The position numbers were made by a program, and so were the translations under genes. DNA of 24,191 bases, taken from UBA5704 sp036264355 (lineage in GTDB: Bacteria; Acidobacteriota; Thermoanaerobaculia; Multivoradales; UBA5704). This document shows, one piece after another, positions 17,424 to 23,945 of the stretch. Where the stretch lies: the NCBI GenBank assembly GCA_036264355.1, contig DATARD010000391.1:1-24191 (forward strand). Reading direction: 5' to 3'. The number at the start of each line of letters is the position of its first letter. The first letter of the stretch is position 1. The notes under the pieces are model-generated. The model did no database searches and had not been told where the DNA came from. It saw only the letters and a list, made by a program, of their open reading frames with translations.

Positions 17424-17768
17424 CCTGCGCCACGGCAGGGCCTACTTGTAACGCGTCAAGGGTAACGTGTAACTCGTCAAGATTGACGCGTTATACGCCG
17501 AGGCTGACGCGTTACACGCTAGAGTCGATCCATTACACGACGAGATCAACTGGTAACACGTCGAGACCAATTTGTAACGAGTTAGCGTTGATGTGTAACG
17601 GACCAGCATTGTCGTGTAACGCGTCAGAGTGAATTCTCGACTTGTCCAGGCTGATTCTCGAACTCGCCAGGATGATTCTCGATTTATTCGGGGTGATTCG
17701 CGACCTGACGAGCTTGATTTGCGACCTGGCGAAGGTATTTTGTAACAGACTTTGGCAAGCCTGCGCCA
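17424..17768. repeat. 9-bp direct repeats (CCTGCGCCA) bounding the 21-bp array
   Basis: CCTGCGCCA occurs at 17424-17432 and 17760-17768, immediately outside the 15-unit array on each side. The copies are 336 bp apart, exactly 16 array periods. They are either diverged end units of the array or a 9-bp target-site duplication around an inserted segment of about 327 bp. A related CTGCGCCAAA occurs again at 17844-17853. Confidence 0.7.
17443..17757. repeat. Array of 15 degenerate 21-bp tandem units in exact phase
   Basis: Cutting this stretch every 21 bp from 17443 aligns 15 units with no insertion or deletion, although the units are strongly diverged. Column 9 is A in all 15, column 2 is A in 13, and column 10 is C in 12. 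Units 1-9 and 15 carry a GTAAC or TTAC core at columns 6-10; units 10-14 carry a CGA core (such as TTCTCGA or GCGACCT). By hand count GC is about 49%, clearly below the neighbouring genes. Twenty-one bp equals two helical turns and also seven codons, so it could be a set of phased protein-binding sites or decayed seven-residue coding repeats. There are no invariant repeats separated by unique spacers, so it is not CRISPR. Confidence 0.85.
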
Positions 17769-17853
17769 AACCTCGGGAAGCCGGTGGCGGATTGAGCGGC
17801 GCCGGCTTGGCGTCAGGATGTTCTGTAACAGAGTGACGGAGATCTGCGCCAAA
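17741..17853. repeat. Duplicated TGTAACAGA...CTGCGCCAAA motif
   Basis: TGTAACAGA followed by CTGCGCCAAA with the same 20-bp register occurs at 17741-17770 and 17824-17853, 83 bp apart. The intervening bases differ. The first copy also contains a possible hairpin (TTTGGC at 17751-17756 pairing with GCCAAA at 17765-17770). The second copy lies between the array and the end of the DUF5916 gene. No gene is supported in 17758-17881. Confidence 0.65.
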
Positions 17854-17881
17854 ATATGCCCGCCGCTCTTCCCGTTCGCCC

Positions 17882-20137
17882 CTACATCACCAGCGCGTAG
17901 CCCACCTTGAAGAAGAACGTGCGGTCCGTCTGACTCAGGCTGAGGTCCTGGGTGCCGAGCCGGTTGTCCGTGTAGCCCAGGAAGAGCACCGTCTGTGGAT
18001 TCAGCTTGTAGGAGAAGAGGAGCTGGGTGAAGAAGGTCTGCGTCTTGGCGTCGATGAAGGGGCGGATGGCCGGATCGTAGAGCGCCGGGTCCTGCTTGAG
18101 GTCCAGATACTGGAAGATGCCGCGCACGAAGCAGCGGACGTTGAAGTTGTAGACCAGCTTGAGCTGGGAAAGATTCGCTTCGAACAGCCGGCCGCCGTCG
18201 ACGTTGAGGCGCTGGTAGGTGTGGTCGAGCTTCGCGTTGACGTGCGCGCCGAGCTTGAGCTCGGCGCTGGGCGACAGGGTCACCTGCGTCGCCGGCTGGT
18301 TGTTGGTGTAGTCCACCGTGTCGCCGGCGGAGCCGGAGAGCTCCAGCCTGGCGACGCCGCTCGGTTGCACGACGGCGTCGAAGTCGACGCCGTTCAGCCC
18401 TTCATGGAGCACGGCGCGGCCGTTCGCCACGACGAAGGTCTTGTTGTGCGAGAGGCCGACTTGCAGGATGGACTGGAGCGGCCCGTTGACGGTGCCGTAG
18501 AAACGGAGGAGCTCGTCGGTGAGCTGCCCGGAGTGGTCTTCGATCCGTTCGCCGGTCAGGCCGAGGTTGATCTGGCTGTACCAGTTGGCCGGCGTGCCGT
18601 ACCACTGATGCTGGAGCTGGCCGCCGCCGTCGCGGATGTCGACGCGCGGCACGTAGCCGCTGTCGGCGCGGAAGCCGGTGCCGAGGTCTTGCCAGTAGGC
18701 GGCCCAGAACCAGTCGCGGCCGGCGTGCTGGTAGGCGGTGTAGAGCGCATTGCCGGTGAAGGCGTCGGTGCGCTGTGCGTAGGCCTGGGCGATCTGGTCC
18801 GGATAGAGGGTGTCCGAGCGCAGGGCCTGGAACGACATCGAGTCGGTGGTGTTGAAGCGGAAGAAGCCGTCGAGGCCGCCCACCCGGTTGTGATAGCCGT
18901 CGGCCTCGCGGTCGGCGTAGAGGCCGCCGAGGGTGGACGTCGCCCCCAGGTCGCGGCGCCAGCGCACGACGCCGCTCCGCACTTCTTCGTCGACGGTGGC
19001 GATGTCGGAGCGCTGGTTCGACGGGATGGTGAAGGTGTTCTGGCGGTCCTCGGCGACGAACATGCCGAAACCGTTCTTCCCTTCCTTGCCGGTGATCTTG
19101 AGACCGCCGCGGGGATCGACCACGGTGCGGGTGAAGACCGCCGAGATCGGGGTCGAGAAGAAGTCGGAGCCCTCCAGGAAGAACGGCCGCTTCTCGGGAT
19201 AGAAGAGCGCGAAGCGCTGGTTGACCGACAGTTGGGCGATGTCGGCTTCGACCTGCGAGAAGTCGGGATTGAGCGCCGCGTTGAGGCTCACGTTGGGCGT
19301 GATGCCCCAGCGGGCCGAGAGACCGGGCTCGACCTTGCTGGTGGACTGGTTGAGCGAGCCTCCAGGAACGGCGGCGCTGTCGGTGCGGATGGCCGTGAGG
19401 GTGGGATCGAGCTCGACGTTGCGGCCCGGCTTCAGGTCCGCGAAGCCGGTGATCTTGTCCACCTGGCAGAGGACACACGGGTTGTCGCGCTCGCGCCGGC
19501 CGGATGAAATGCGGTGGCGGACGCTGCGCGGATAGGAGCGGCCGATGTCGAAGCCCCAGGTCTGCGGCCCCGCGGTGCGCGGAAAGCGGATCTGGGAGAG
19601 CGGAACGGCGATCTCGACGACGTAGCCCTCGGCGGTGATCCGCGCGGCCGAAGCCCAGATCATGTCGAAGGAGAAGTCCTCGATCCCCTCGTTCTGGCTG
19701 AACAGGGCGTCGGCCTGCACGCCAAGCGGGTTGACGCGGAACTGGAAGCCGCGCCGCGAGTCGTTGAAGGGGTCGATCATGAAGAAGACGTGGTCGTCCT
19801 GGATGAAGGTGGCGATGGCGTCGCGGTCCATGAGGTGGGCGCGGATCTGCGACGGCTCCGGATCGTAGGCGCGGAACGCCGCATACAGGTACTTGTCGTC
19901 GTAGGTGACCAGGAAGTCCGTCCTGACCGGCGGCGGCACGTTGTCATCGGGCGACCATTCATAGGGCAGATCGATCGTCAAGGCGTCCTTCCAGGCGGCT
20001 TCGTCGAGGACCCCGTCCACATGGATCGCCGACGTCGCGCGGTGGATCTCGAGCTGGCGCGCGGCGGCGCCAGGATGCGGCACGGCGAGAAGGCAGCCGA
20101 GAGACAACAGAAGGCAGACGATGGCGGATCGAGCCAT
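17882..20137 (-). CDS. Secreted CBM9-like / DUF5916 family outer-membrane-type protein
   Basis: A 751-residue exported protein. Residues 1-26 form a signal peptide ending PHPGAAA. A carbohydrate-binding family 9-like beta-sandwich follows at about 30-230 (IHVDGVLDEAAWKDA, the YLYAAFRAYDPEP strand, VEIAVPLSQIRFP). The rest matches the DUF5916 architecture, with FYPEKRPFFLEGSDFF near 310-325, then repeated amphipathic strands rich in Tyr and Phe to the end, consistent with an outer-membrane beta barrel. A CVLC pair lies before the second region. The family is common in Acidobacteria, Bacteroidetes and Gemmatimonadetes; its ligand and function are not established. ATG 20137 was chosen because GAGGAG lies 4 nt upstream; an upstream TTG at 20149 overlaps that site. 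It stands alone between the repeat array and a TPR gene 97 bp upstream, with no transporter or hydrolase beside it to suggest a substrate. Confidence 0.92.
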   Translation of the reverse strand: MARSAIVCLLLSLGCLLAVPHPGAAARQLEIHRATSAIHVDGVLDEAAWKDALTIDLPYEWSPDDNVPPPVRTDFLVTYDDKYLYAAFRAYDPEPSQIRAHLMDRDAIATFIQDDHVFFMIDPFNDSRRGFQFRVNPLGVQADALFSQNEGIEDFSFDMIWASAARITAEGYVVEIAVPLSQIRFPRTAGPQTWGFDIGRSYPRSVRHRISSGRRERDNPCVLCQVDKITGFADLKPGRNVELDPTLTAIRTDSAAVPGGSLNQSTSKVEPGLSARWGITPNVSLNAALNPDFSQVEADIAQLSVNQRFALFYPEKRPFFLEGSDFFSTPISAVFTRTVVDPRGGLKITGKEGKNGFGMFVAEDRQNTFTIPSNQRSDIATVDEEVRSGVVRWRRDLGATSTLGGLYADREADGYHNRVGGLDGFFRFNTTDSMSFQALRSDTLYPDQIAQAYAQRTDAFTGNALYTAYQHAGRDWFWAAYWQDLGTGFRADSGYVPRVDIRDGGGQLQHQWYGTPANWYSQINLGLTGERIEDHSGQLTDELLRFYGTVNGPLQSILQVGLSHNKTFVVANGRAVLHEGLNGVDFDAVVQPSGVARLELSGSAGDTVDYTNNQPATQVTLSPSAELKLGAHVNAKLDHTYQRLNVDGGRLFEANLSQLKLVYNFNVRCFVRGIFQYLDLKQDPALYDPAIRPFIDAKTQTFFTQLLFSYKLNPQTVLFLGYTDNRLGTQDLSLSQTDRTFFFKVGYALVM

Positions 20138-20141
20138 GATT

Positions 20142-20147
20142 CTCCTC
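20142..20147 (-). promoter_or_regulatory. Ribosome binding site of the DUF5916 gene
   Basis: GAGGAG on the minus strand, 4 nt before ATG 20137. It decides this start over the in-frame TTG at 20149, which it overlaps. Confidence 0.7.
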
Positions 20148-20201
20148 AAAGCATCTTAAGAGGTCGCGCTTTTTCTACACGCGCGGAACAGGCGTCCGCG
20201 T

Positions 20202-20207
20202 ATTGTA
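20202..20207 (-). promoter_or_regulatory. Candidate -10 box for the DUF5916 gene
   Basis: TACAAT on the minus strand, about 65 bp before ATG 20137, in the 97-bp gap after the TPR gene. No convincing -35 is visible, so this is weak. It would allow transcription independent of the upstream TPR gene. Confidence 0.3.
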
Positions 20208-20234
20208 CGGGAGGGAGGTGTCCGGGTTGCGCCG

Positions 20235-21392
20235 TCAGGGAGAGCTCATGCGGGAGAAGAGCTGGCGGGCGGCAGCGGCGTCCGCGGCGGCGCCATGCTC
20301 CTCGAAGATGGGAATCACCTCGGCCGCGAGAACCTTGGCTCTCGATTGACTGCCGCTTAGAACGCAGATCTCTGCGATCCTCCATAGGGCAAGGGCGGCG
20401 TCGAGCTCGAATCTCCGCTCAAGAAAGCCTTCCGCAGCGATCCAGAAGCAGCTCTCGGCCTCAGCAAGCCCTCCAAGCCCGAGAGCGATGATTCCGTCCA
20501 GCAGACGGAGATTCAGCAGCATCCGCCAATCACCGAAGCTCGAGTACAAGCTCCGTTTCTCGGTGAGGAGCCGGCCGGCTTTTCCGAGACTCCCCGCAGC
20601 CGCCAGAAAGAGGATCTGGTTGTGTTGGGCGCCCAAGAACAGACTTGGATCCTCCTCCAGGCGCCAGCGTGATGCGCCCTTGCGCGTCGACAAAATGCCT
20701 CGACGGTAGGCTCCTGCGTTGCCCAGCAAGGTTCCCTTCGTGATCAGGCAGCGCCCTTCGCGCCGCCGGTCTCCGATCTCGCGATAGAGCGAGCAGGCAC
20801 GATCGATGAGAGGCAAGGCCGCGGCAGGCCGTCCCTGAGAGTCGCGCAAGGAAGCGATGAAGCTGAGAACCTCGGCTTCAAGAAGAGGGTCTCCTCCGGC
20901 CGCGACCAGATGCCCTGCGGCAATCCGGAAAGATTTCTCGGCGGCAGGGAGGACACCAAGAACGCGCCATCCGTTCCCGAGGTAAGCCCAAGCCTTGGCA
21001 CGAGCTTCCTCAACCGTCGCTGTGCCGACTCGCGCGACTTCAAGCCGATCGGCAACCCGAGTAGCCAGAGAGGCGGCATCGATGGCGGAGGAGGGATCGG
21101 TTGCCCACAGATCGGAGCTGTGCGTCAACAGCAAGTTGACGAGCGGAAGGGCATGGCTCCTGGGATCGGAAAGTATCTCCGCACGAGCCGAAGGGCACAT
21201 AGTCAACAGCGAAGCCATAAGCTGCCGTGCTGACTCCGCCTCCCGCGCGTAGGTGGCGAGAGAGTCACGTGCAGTGCAGGTCATTTTGTCGAAGACAGCG
21301 TCGTAGTCGCTGAGGAGCTCCGGTTGCATGCCGGAGGCATTATCCTCTGATATCCTCCAGAATGGCCCTTCAGTCACGCCCTTCAACACCAC
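20235..21392 (-). CDS. TPR-like helical repeat protein, no zinc finger
   Basis: Up to 385 residues of helical repeats resembling tetratricopeptide repeats. Clear repeat-type helices include EEARAKAWAYLGNGWRVLG, AAEKSFRIAAGHL, PAAALPLIDRACSLYREIGD and LAEAESCFWIAAEGFLERR. It is a paralogue of the plus-strand zinc-finger/TPR protein at 22136: both share AWAxLGNxxRV, then a block ending (I/V)(T/S)KGT, then the final helix pair, in the same order. It lacks that protein's N-terminal zinc finger. Such repeats usually bind peptides or partner proteins; the ligand is unknown. The start is uncertain: GTG 21392 has no ribosome site, TTG 21386 has GAGG 5 nt upstream, and ATG 21329 begins at the first conserved helix (LLSDYDAVFDK) but has poor spacing. 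It is transcribed divergently from the small secreted-protein gene. Confidence 0.8.
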   Translation of the reverse strand: MVLKGVTEGPFWRISEDNASGMQPELLSDYDAVFDKMTCTARDSLATYAREAESARQLMASLLTMCPSARAEILSDPRSHALPLVNLLLTHSSDLWATDPSSAIDAASLATRVADRLEVARVGTATVEEARAKAWAYLGNGWRVLGVLPAAEKSFRIAAGHLVAAGGDPLLEAEVLSFIASLRDSQGRPAAALPLIDRACSLYREIGDRRREGRCLITKGTLLGNAGAYRRGILSTRKGASRWRLEEDPSLFLGAQHNQILFLAAAGSLGKAGRLLTEKRSLYSSFGDWRMLLNLRLLDGIIALGLGGLAEAESCFWIAAEGFLERRFELDAALALWRIAEICVLSGSQSRAKVLAAEVIPIFEEHGAAADAAAARQLFSRMSSP

Positions 21393-21712
21393 CTCAGCAC
21401 GATTTGCCTGGCCGGCTGCACTCTTCCTCTAGAAGACGAGGAGAAAGCATCGTGACTCCACATGGTCCAGGTGCTATTCTGCTCTCCCGTAAATTGTTTC
21501 TCGTTTGTTAGAGAGGGATCTTGACACTCCCGCGTCCTTTCTACGATCTGCCGCCCGGTCTCCGGAGCGGCTCCGGACCTTCCTGACGATGAGGACAAGG
21601 GCCGGAGTGCGGAGCCCTCCATCCAGTCTTTCCAGGGTTCGAATGTTGCTCTTCCGCGGGCGCGGGAGTCATGGAGGCTCCTGGCCGGCTCTCGGACTAG
21701 GAGGATCTCTCC
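21393..21712. promoter_or_regulatory. Divergent intergenic region of the TPR / secreted-protein locus
   Basis: About 320 bp without a supported gene. On the plus strand a perfect TTGACA (21521-21526) is followed by TACGAT (21542-21547) after a short 15-bp spacer, a possible promoter for the gene at 21713 with a leader of about 160 nt. That leader holds a short hairpin (TCCGGAG 21561-21567 with CTCCGGA 21571-21577, 3-nt loop). A strong AGGAGG (21699-21704) precedes ATG 21713 by 8 nt. No comparable minus-strand promoter was found for the divergent TPR gene. Confidence 0.4.
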
Positions 21713-22003
21713 ATGTCTTCCCTCTCGCTGCGTAACGCCGCCACCGCTGTCGTCCTTTCCACCGTGCTCTGCCTCGCCGCCGTGCCGGCGAATGCCCAAC
21801 CACGGAATGTTCAGGAGCCGTCCAGAGTCGAGGTCAGCTTCACCACGCGGGTGTGGCTATGGTTAACCAGGATCTCGGTACTGGCGGGTCCGAGCCACCA
21901 CTCTTCCCAGGAGAGGAGCCTCTCGACAGCGGCCACGAGCACCACCGACGCGTCCTCTCCAACCGTTCTCAGCCGGGCGGGCGCGTTCGACCCCAACGGC
22001 TAG
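21713..22003 (+). CDS. Small exported protein of unknown function
   Basis: A 96-residue protein with a clear Sec signal peptide: a short basic start, the hydrophobic stretch TAVVLSTVLCLAAVPA, and a likely cleavage after ANA near residue 28. The mature part is about 68 residues, with one short hydrophobic patch (VWLWLTRISVLAG), a Ser/Thr-rich segment, and the C-terminal end GAFDPNG. No enzymatic motif or cysteine pair is visible, and I do not recognise a family. AGGAGG 8 nt before ATG 21713 is the best ribosome site in this region and supports it as a real gene. It lies 132 bp upstream of the zinc-finger/TPR gene on the same strand, separated by a strong hairpin. It could be a precursor of an extracellular peptide or a small envelope protein; this is inference from layout. 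Confidence 0.75.
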   Translation: MSSLSLRNAATAVVLSTVLCLAAVPANAQPRNVQEPSRVEVSFTTRVWLWLTRISVLAGPSHHSSQERSLSTAATSTTDASSPTVLSRAGAFDPNG

Positions 22004-22026
22004 ATCTCGGCAAGGGCTGCAACCAT

Positions 22027-22055
22027 CTGAGAGTGGTGTCCTCCACCACTCTCAG
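22027..22055 (+). terminator. Perfect 12-bp stem-loop between secreted-protein and zinc-finger/TPR genes
   Basis: CTGAGAGTGGTG (22027-22038) pairs exactly with CACCACTCTCAG (22044-22055) around a 5-nt loop. No T-run follows, so it is not a classical intrinsic terminator. It could be an attenuator, an RNA-stability element, or an inverted-repeat protein site. It lies 81 bp before ATG 22136. Confidence 0.6.
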
Positions 22056-22135
22056 GAATCCTCCGGGCGACAAACGGACGCATTTCGTGCGAAAATTGTC
22101 CCCGCTGCTTTCTTTTCGTCTGGAGGGATGGAACG

Positions 22136-23497
22136 ATGGTTGGAGGTACCCGGGGGTCTTCGCACCCAAGCCCCGCCAATCTGGACCGTTTCCTGAGGGG
22201 AGAGCTGACGGCGCGCGAGGCCGCCGCGATCGTCGCCCACCTGCTCACCGGCTGTGCGGGCTGCCGGCAGAGAATGGCGCCACTCGCCTCGCTGCTTCTC
22301 GCACCCCAGGTAGAGCCGGCAGCAGCGCCCGCCACCAACGGCACCGAATACGACTTTCCTCTCTTCCGAGCTTTTGCCAAGGCACGCCGCTATGCCGCGG
22401 CCGTGGCAGCGGACACCGCAGACGCACAGCGGGAGCATCCGCTGGTCGCCGTGTCCCCTCCGGGACCTCTCACGCCCGAGCAAAGGTCGCAGCGCAACCG
22501 GGCCCGGTGCGAAGCCTTCCTCGATCGGTGCCTGGCTTTGCGCCACAGCGATCCGGAGGCAGCTCTGATGCTCGCCTCTCTCGCGGTTTCGCTGGCACAG
22601 CGGATCGCCGCGGAGCAGGGATCTGTCGAGATCTCCGATCTCCAGGCCCGCGCCTGGGCCGAGCTCGGCAACGCGCGGCGCGTGACCGGCGATCTCGCGG
22701 CCGCCGAGACGGATCTCAGCCGCGCTCTGCACAGCGCCGAGCAGGGAACGCAGGATCAGAAGCTCCTCGTTCAACTGATGGATCTCACCGCGTCTCTCTT
22801 CATCGACCAGCAGCGATTCGCCGAGGCCATGCAGCTCCTCGACGGCGTCGAGCGGATGCACCGGGCTGCCGGGGATCTCCACGCCGCGGGGCGCGCCCTG
22901 GTGAGCAAGGGGACGGCGGCCGGCTACGCGCAGAGCTTCGAGCAGGGGGTCCGCCTGCTGGGCGAGGCACTGCCGCTCCTCGACGCGCACCGCGATCCCA
23001 ATCTGGTGTTCATGACGGTCCACAACCTCCTCCTCTATCTTGTGGAGGTCGGGCGCGCTGCCGAAGCCGCTCATCTGCTCGCCCAGAGCCGCGATCTCTA
23101 TGCGCTCCACACGGGACGGCTGGAGCGGCTCAATGTCCGCTGGCTGGAAGGGCGGATCGCCGCCGCGCAGGGCGACGACGCCGCGGCGGAGGCGGCGTTC
23201 AGCGAGGTGCGGACCGGTTTTGCGACGGGGGAGCTTCCCTATGACGCCGCGCTGGCCACCCTGGAGCTGGCGGAGATCTGTCTCCGGCAGGGACGCACGC
23301 GGGAGATCAAGGGGCTGATCGACGAGATGGTGGCGATCTTCAAGGGGTGCAACATCCGGCGTGAGGCGATCGCCGCGCTGCTCATGCTGCGCGAGGCGTG
23401 CGAGCAGGAAAGAGCCACGGTGGCCTTGCTGCGGACGGTGACCTCCGAGCTGCAGCGGCTGGAGCGGGACCCGGTCCGGAGCCAGCCCCTCCGTTAG
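22136..23497 (+). CDS. Zinc-finger (zf-HC2-like) and TPR repeat protein
   Basis: A 453-residue protein. The N-terminus (about 12-50) resembles an anti-sigma-type zinc finger: helix LDRFLRGELTAREAAAIVAH, then His35, Cys40 and Cys43 in HLLTGCAGC (H-x4-C-x2-C, one residue longer than the usual H-x3-C-x2-C). Residues about 120-440 are TPR-like helix pairs, for example AWAELGNARRVTGDLAAAETDLSRAL and RFAEAMQLLDGVERMHRAAGD. No transmembrane segment is present, so it should be cytosolic. It may bind a regulator through the zinc finger and sense a ligand or partner through the repeats; no sigma-factor gene is adjacent. ATG 22136 has GGAGGG 8 nt upstream. It is paralogous to the minus-strand TPR protein at 20235 and converges on the XRE gene, their stop codons overlapping. 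Confidence 0.85.
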   Translation: MVGGTRGSSHPSPANLDRFLRGELTAREAAAIVAHLLTGCAGCRQRMAPLASLLLAPQVEPAAAPATNGTEYDFPLFRAFAKARRYAAAVAADTADAQREHPLVAVSPPGPLTPEQRSQRNRARCEAFLDRCLALRHSDPEAALMLASLAVSLAQRIAAEQGSVEISDLQARAWAELGNARRVTGDLAAAETDLSRALHSAEQGTQDQKLLVQLMDLTASLFIDQQRFAEAMQLLDGVERMHRAAGDLHAAGRALVSKGTAAGYAQSFEQGVRLLGEALPLLDAHRDPNLVFMTVHNLLLYLVEVGRAAEAAHLLAQSRDLYALHTGRLERLNVRWLEGRIAAAQGDDAAAEAAFSEVRTGFATGELPYDAALATLELAEICLRQGRTREIKGLIDEMVAIFKGCNIRREAIAALLMLREACEQERATVALLRTVTSELQRLERDPVRSQPLR

Positions 23498-23904
23498 CCG
23501 TTGTCTTTCGTCTTCTCGCGTTCGGTCAACGCCGTCCGCACCGCGGTCTGGATCAGCCGCTCGAGCTCCTGGGGGTCGAGGACCGGCGGTGGTGGTGGCG
23601 GCGCGCCGGCGCCGAAACCGAGCTTCTGGAAACGCTTCAGGAATTCTTCCATGACCGCCTGGTCCGTGGACGGACGGGCGTCGGGATAGAGGGTTTGGAA
23701 GAACAGGCTGGGCTCGACGTCGAGAGCCCGCAGGATGGCCAGGATGTGGCGGAGCTTGAGCTCCATCCTCCCGGTGAGAACCTGGCTGACGTAGCCCGGA
23801 CCGGCGCCCAGACGCTGGTCCAGGTCCTTGCGGGTCAACCCGGCGGCTTGCATGACGGTCTCCAGCAACTTCGTGGCGCGCCTTACCTCATCTTCGATCG
23901 TCAT
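23494..23904 (-). CDS. XRE/Cro-family helix-turn-helix regulator
   Basis: A 136-residue protein with an N-terminal Cro/CI-type helix-turn-helix at about 12-66 (LETVMQAAGLTRKDLDQRLG, then GPGYVSQVLTGRMELKLRHI, then LAILRALDVEPSLFF). A linker with six consecutive prolines follows (GAPPPPPPVLD, about 99-109), then a C-terminal charged helix (ELERLIQTAVRTALTEREK) likely used for oligomerisation. It probably binds DNA near one of the neighbouring promoters; no matching operator could be identified. ATG 23904 lacks a ribosome site; TTGGCT and TAAACT (16-bp spacer) end 6 nt before the ATG, so a leaderless transcript is possible. Its TAA overlaps the TAG of the zinc-finger/TPR gene. Confidence 0.88.
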   Translation of the reverse strand: MTIEDEVRRATKLLETVMQAAGLTRKDLDQRLGAGPGYVSQVLTGRMELKLRHILAILRALDVEPSLFFQTLYPDARPSTDQAVMEEFLKRFQKLGFGAGAPPPPPPVLDPQELERLIQTAVRTALTEREKTKDNG

Positions 23905-23934
23905 ATCGTGAGTTTAGCGCACTCTATATTCAAG
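23905..23934 (-). promoter_or_regulatory. Candidate promoter for a leaderless XRE transcript
   Basis: On the minus strand TTGGCT and TAAACT are separated by 16 bp, and the -10 ends 6 nt before ATG 23904, so transcription could start at or next to the ATG. No Shine-Dalgarno sequence is present. The match is weak. Confidence 0.3.
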
Positions 23935-23945
23935 CCAAAACAAGC

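Noticed and set aside
17443..17757. CRISPR array
   Set aside because: The units are contiguous, diverged and have no spacer/repeat alternation; no cas genes nearby.
17442..17852. 136-codon minus-strand frame across the 21-bp array
   Set aside because: TTG start without a ribosome site; several frames on both strands are partly open simply because of the 21-bp period. A coding role is possible but not supported.
18221..19507. 428-codon plus-strand frame
   Set aside because: Antisense to the DUF5916 gene, Val/Glu/Gly-rich, no signal peptide or motif.
21383..21799. 138-codon minus-strand frame in the divergent region
   Set aside because: Overlaps the start of the small secreted gene antisense, low complexity, no ribosome site or domain.
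21853..23244. 463-codon plus-strand frame overlapping the zinc-finger/TPR gene
   Set aside because: Out of frame with the TPR gene, Arg/Gly/Ser-rich; the 22136 frame has the ribosome site, zinc finger and repeats.
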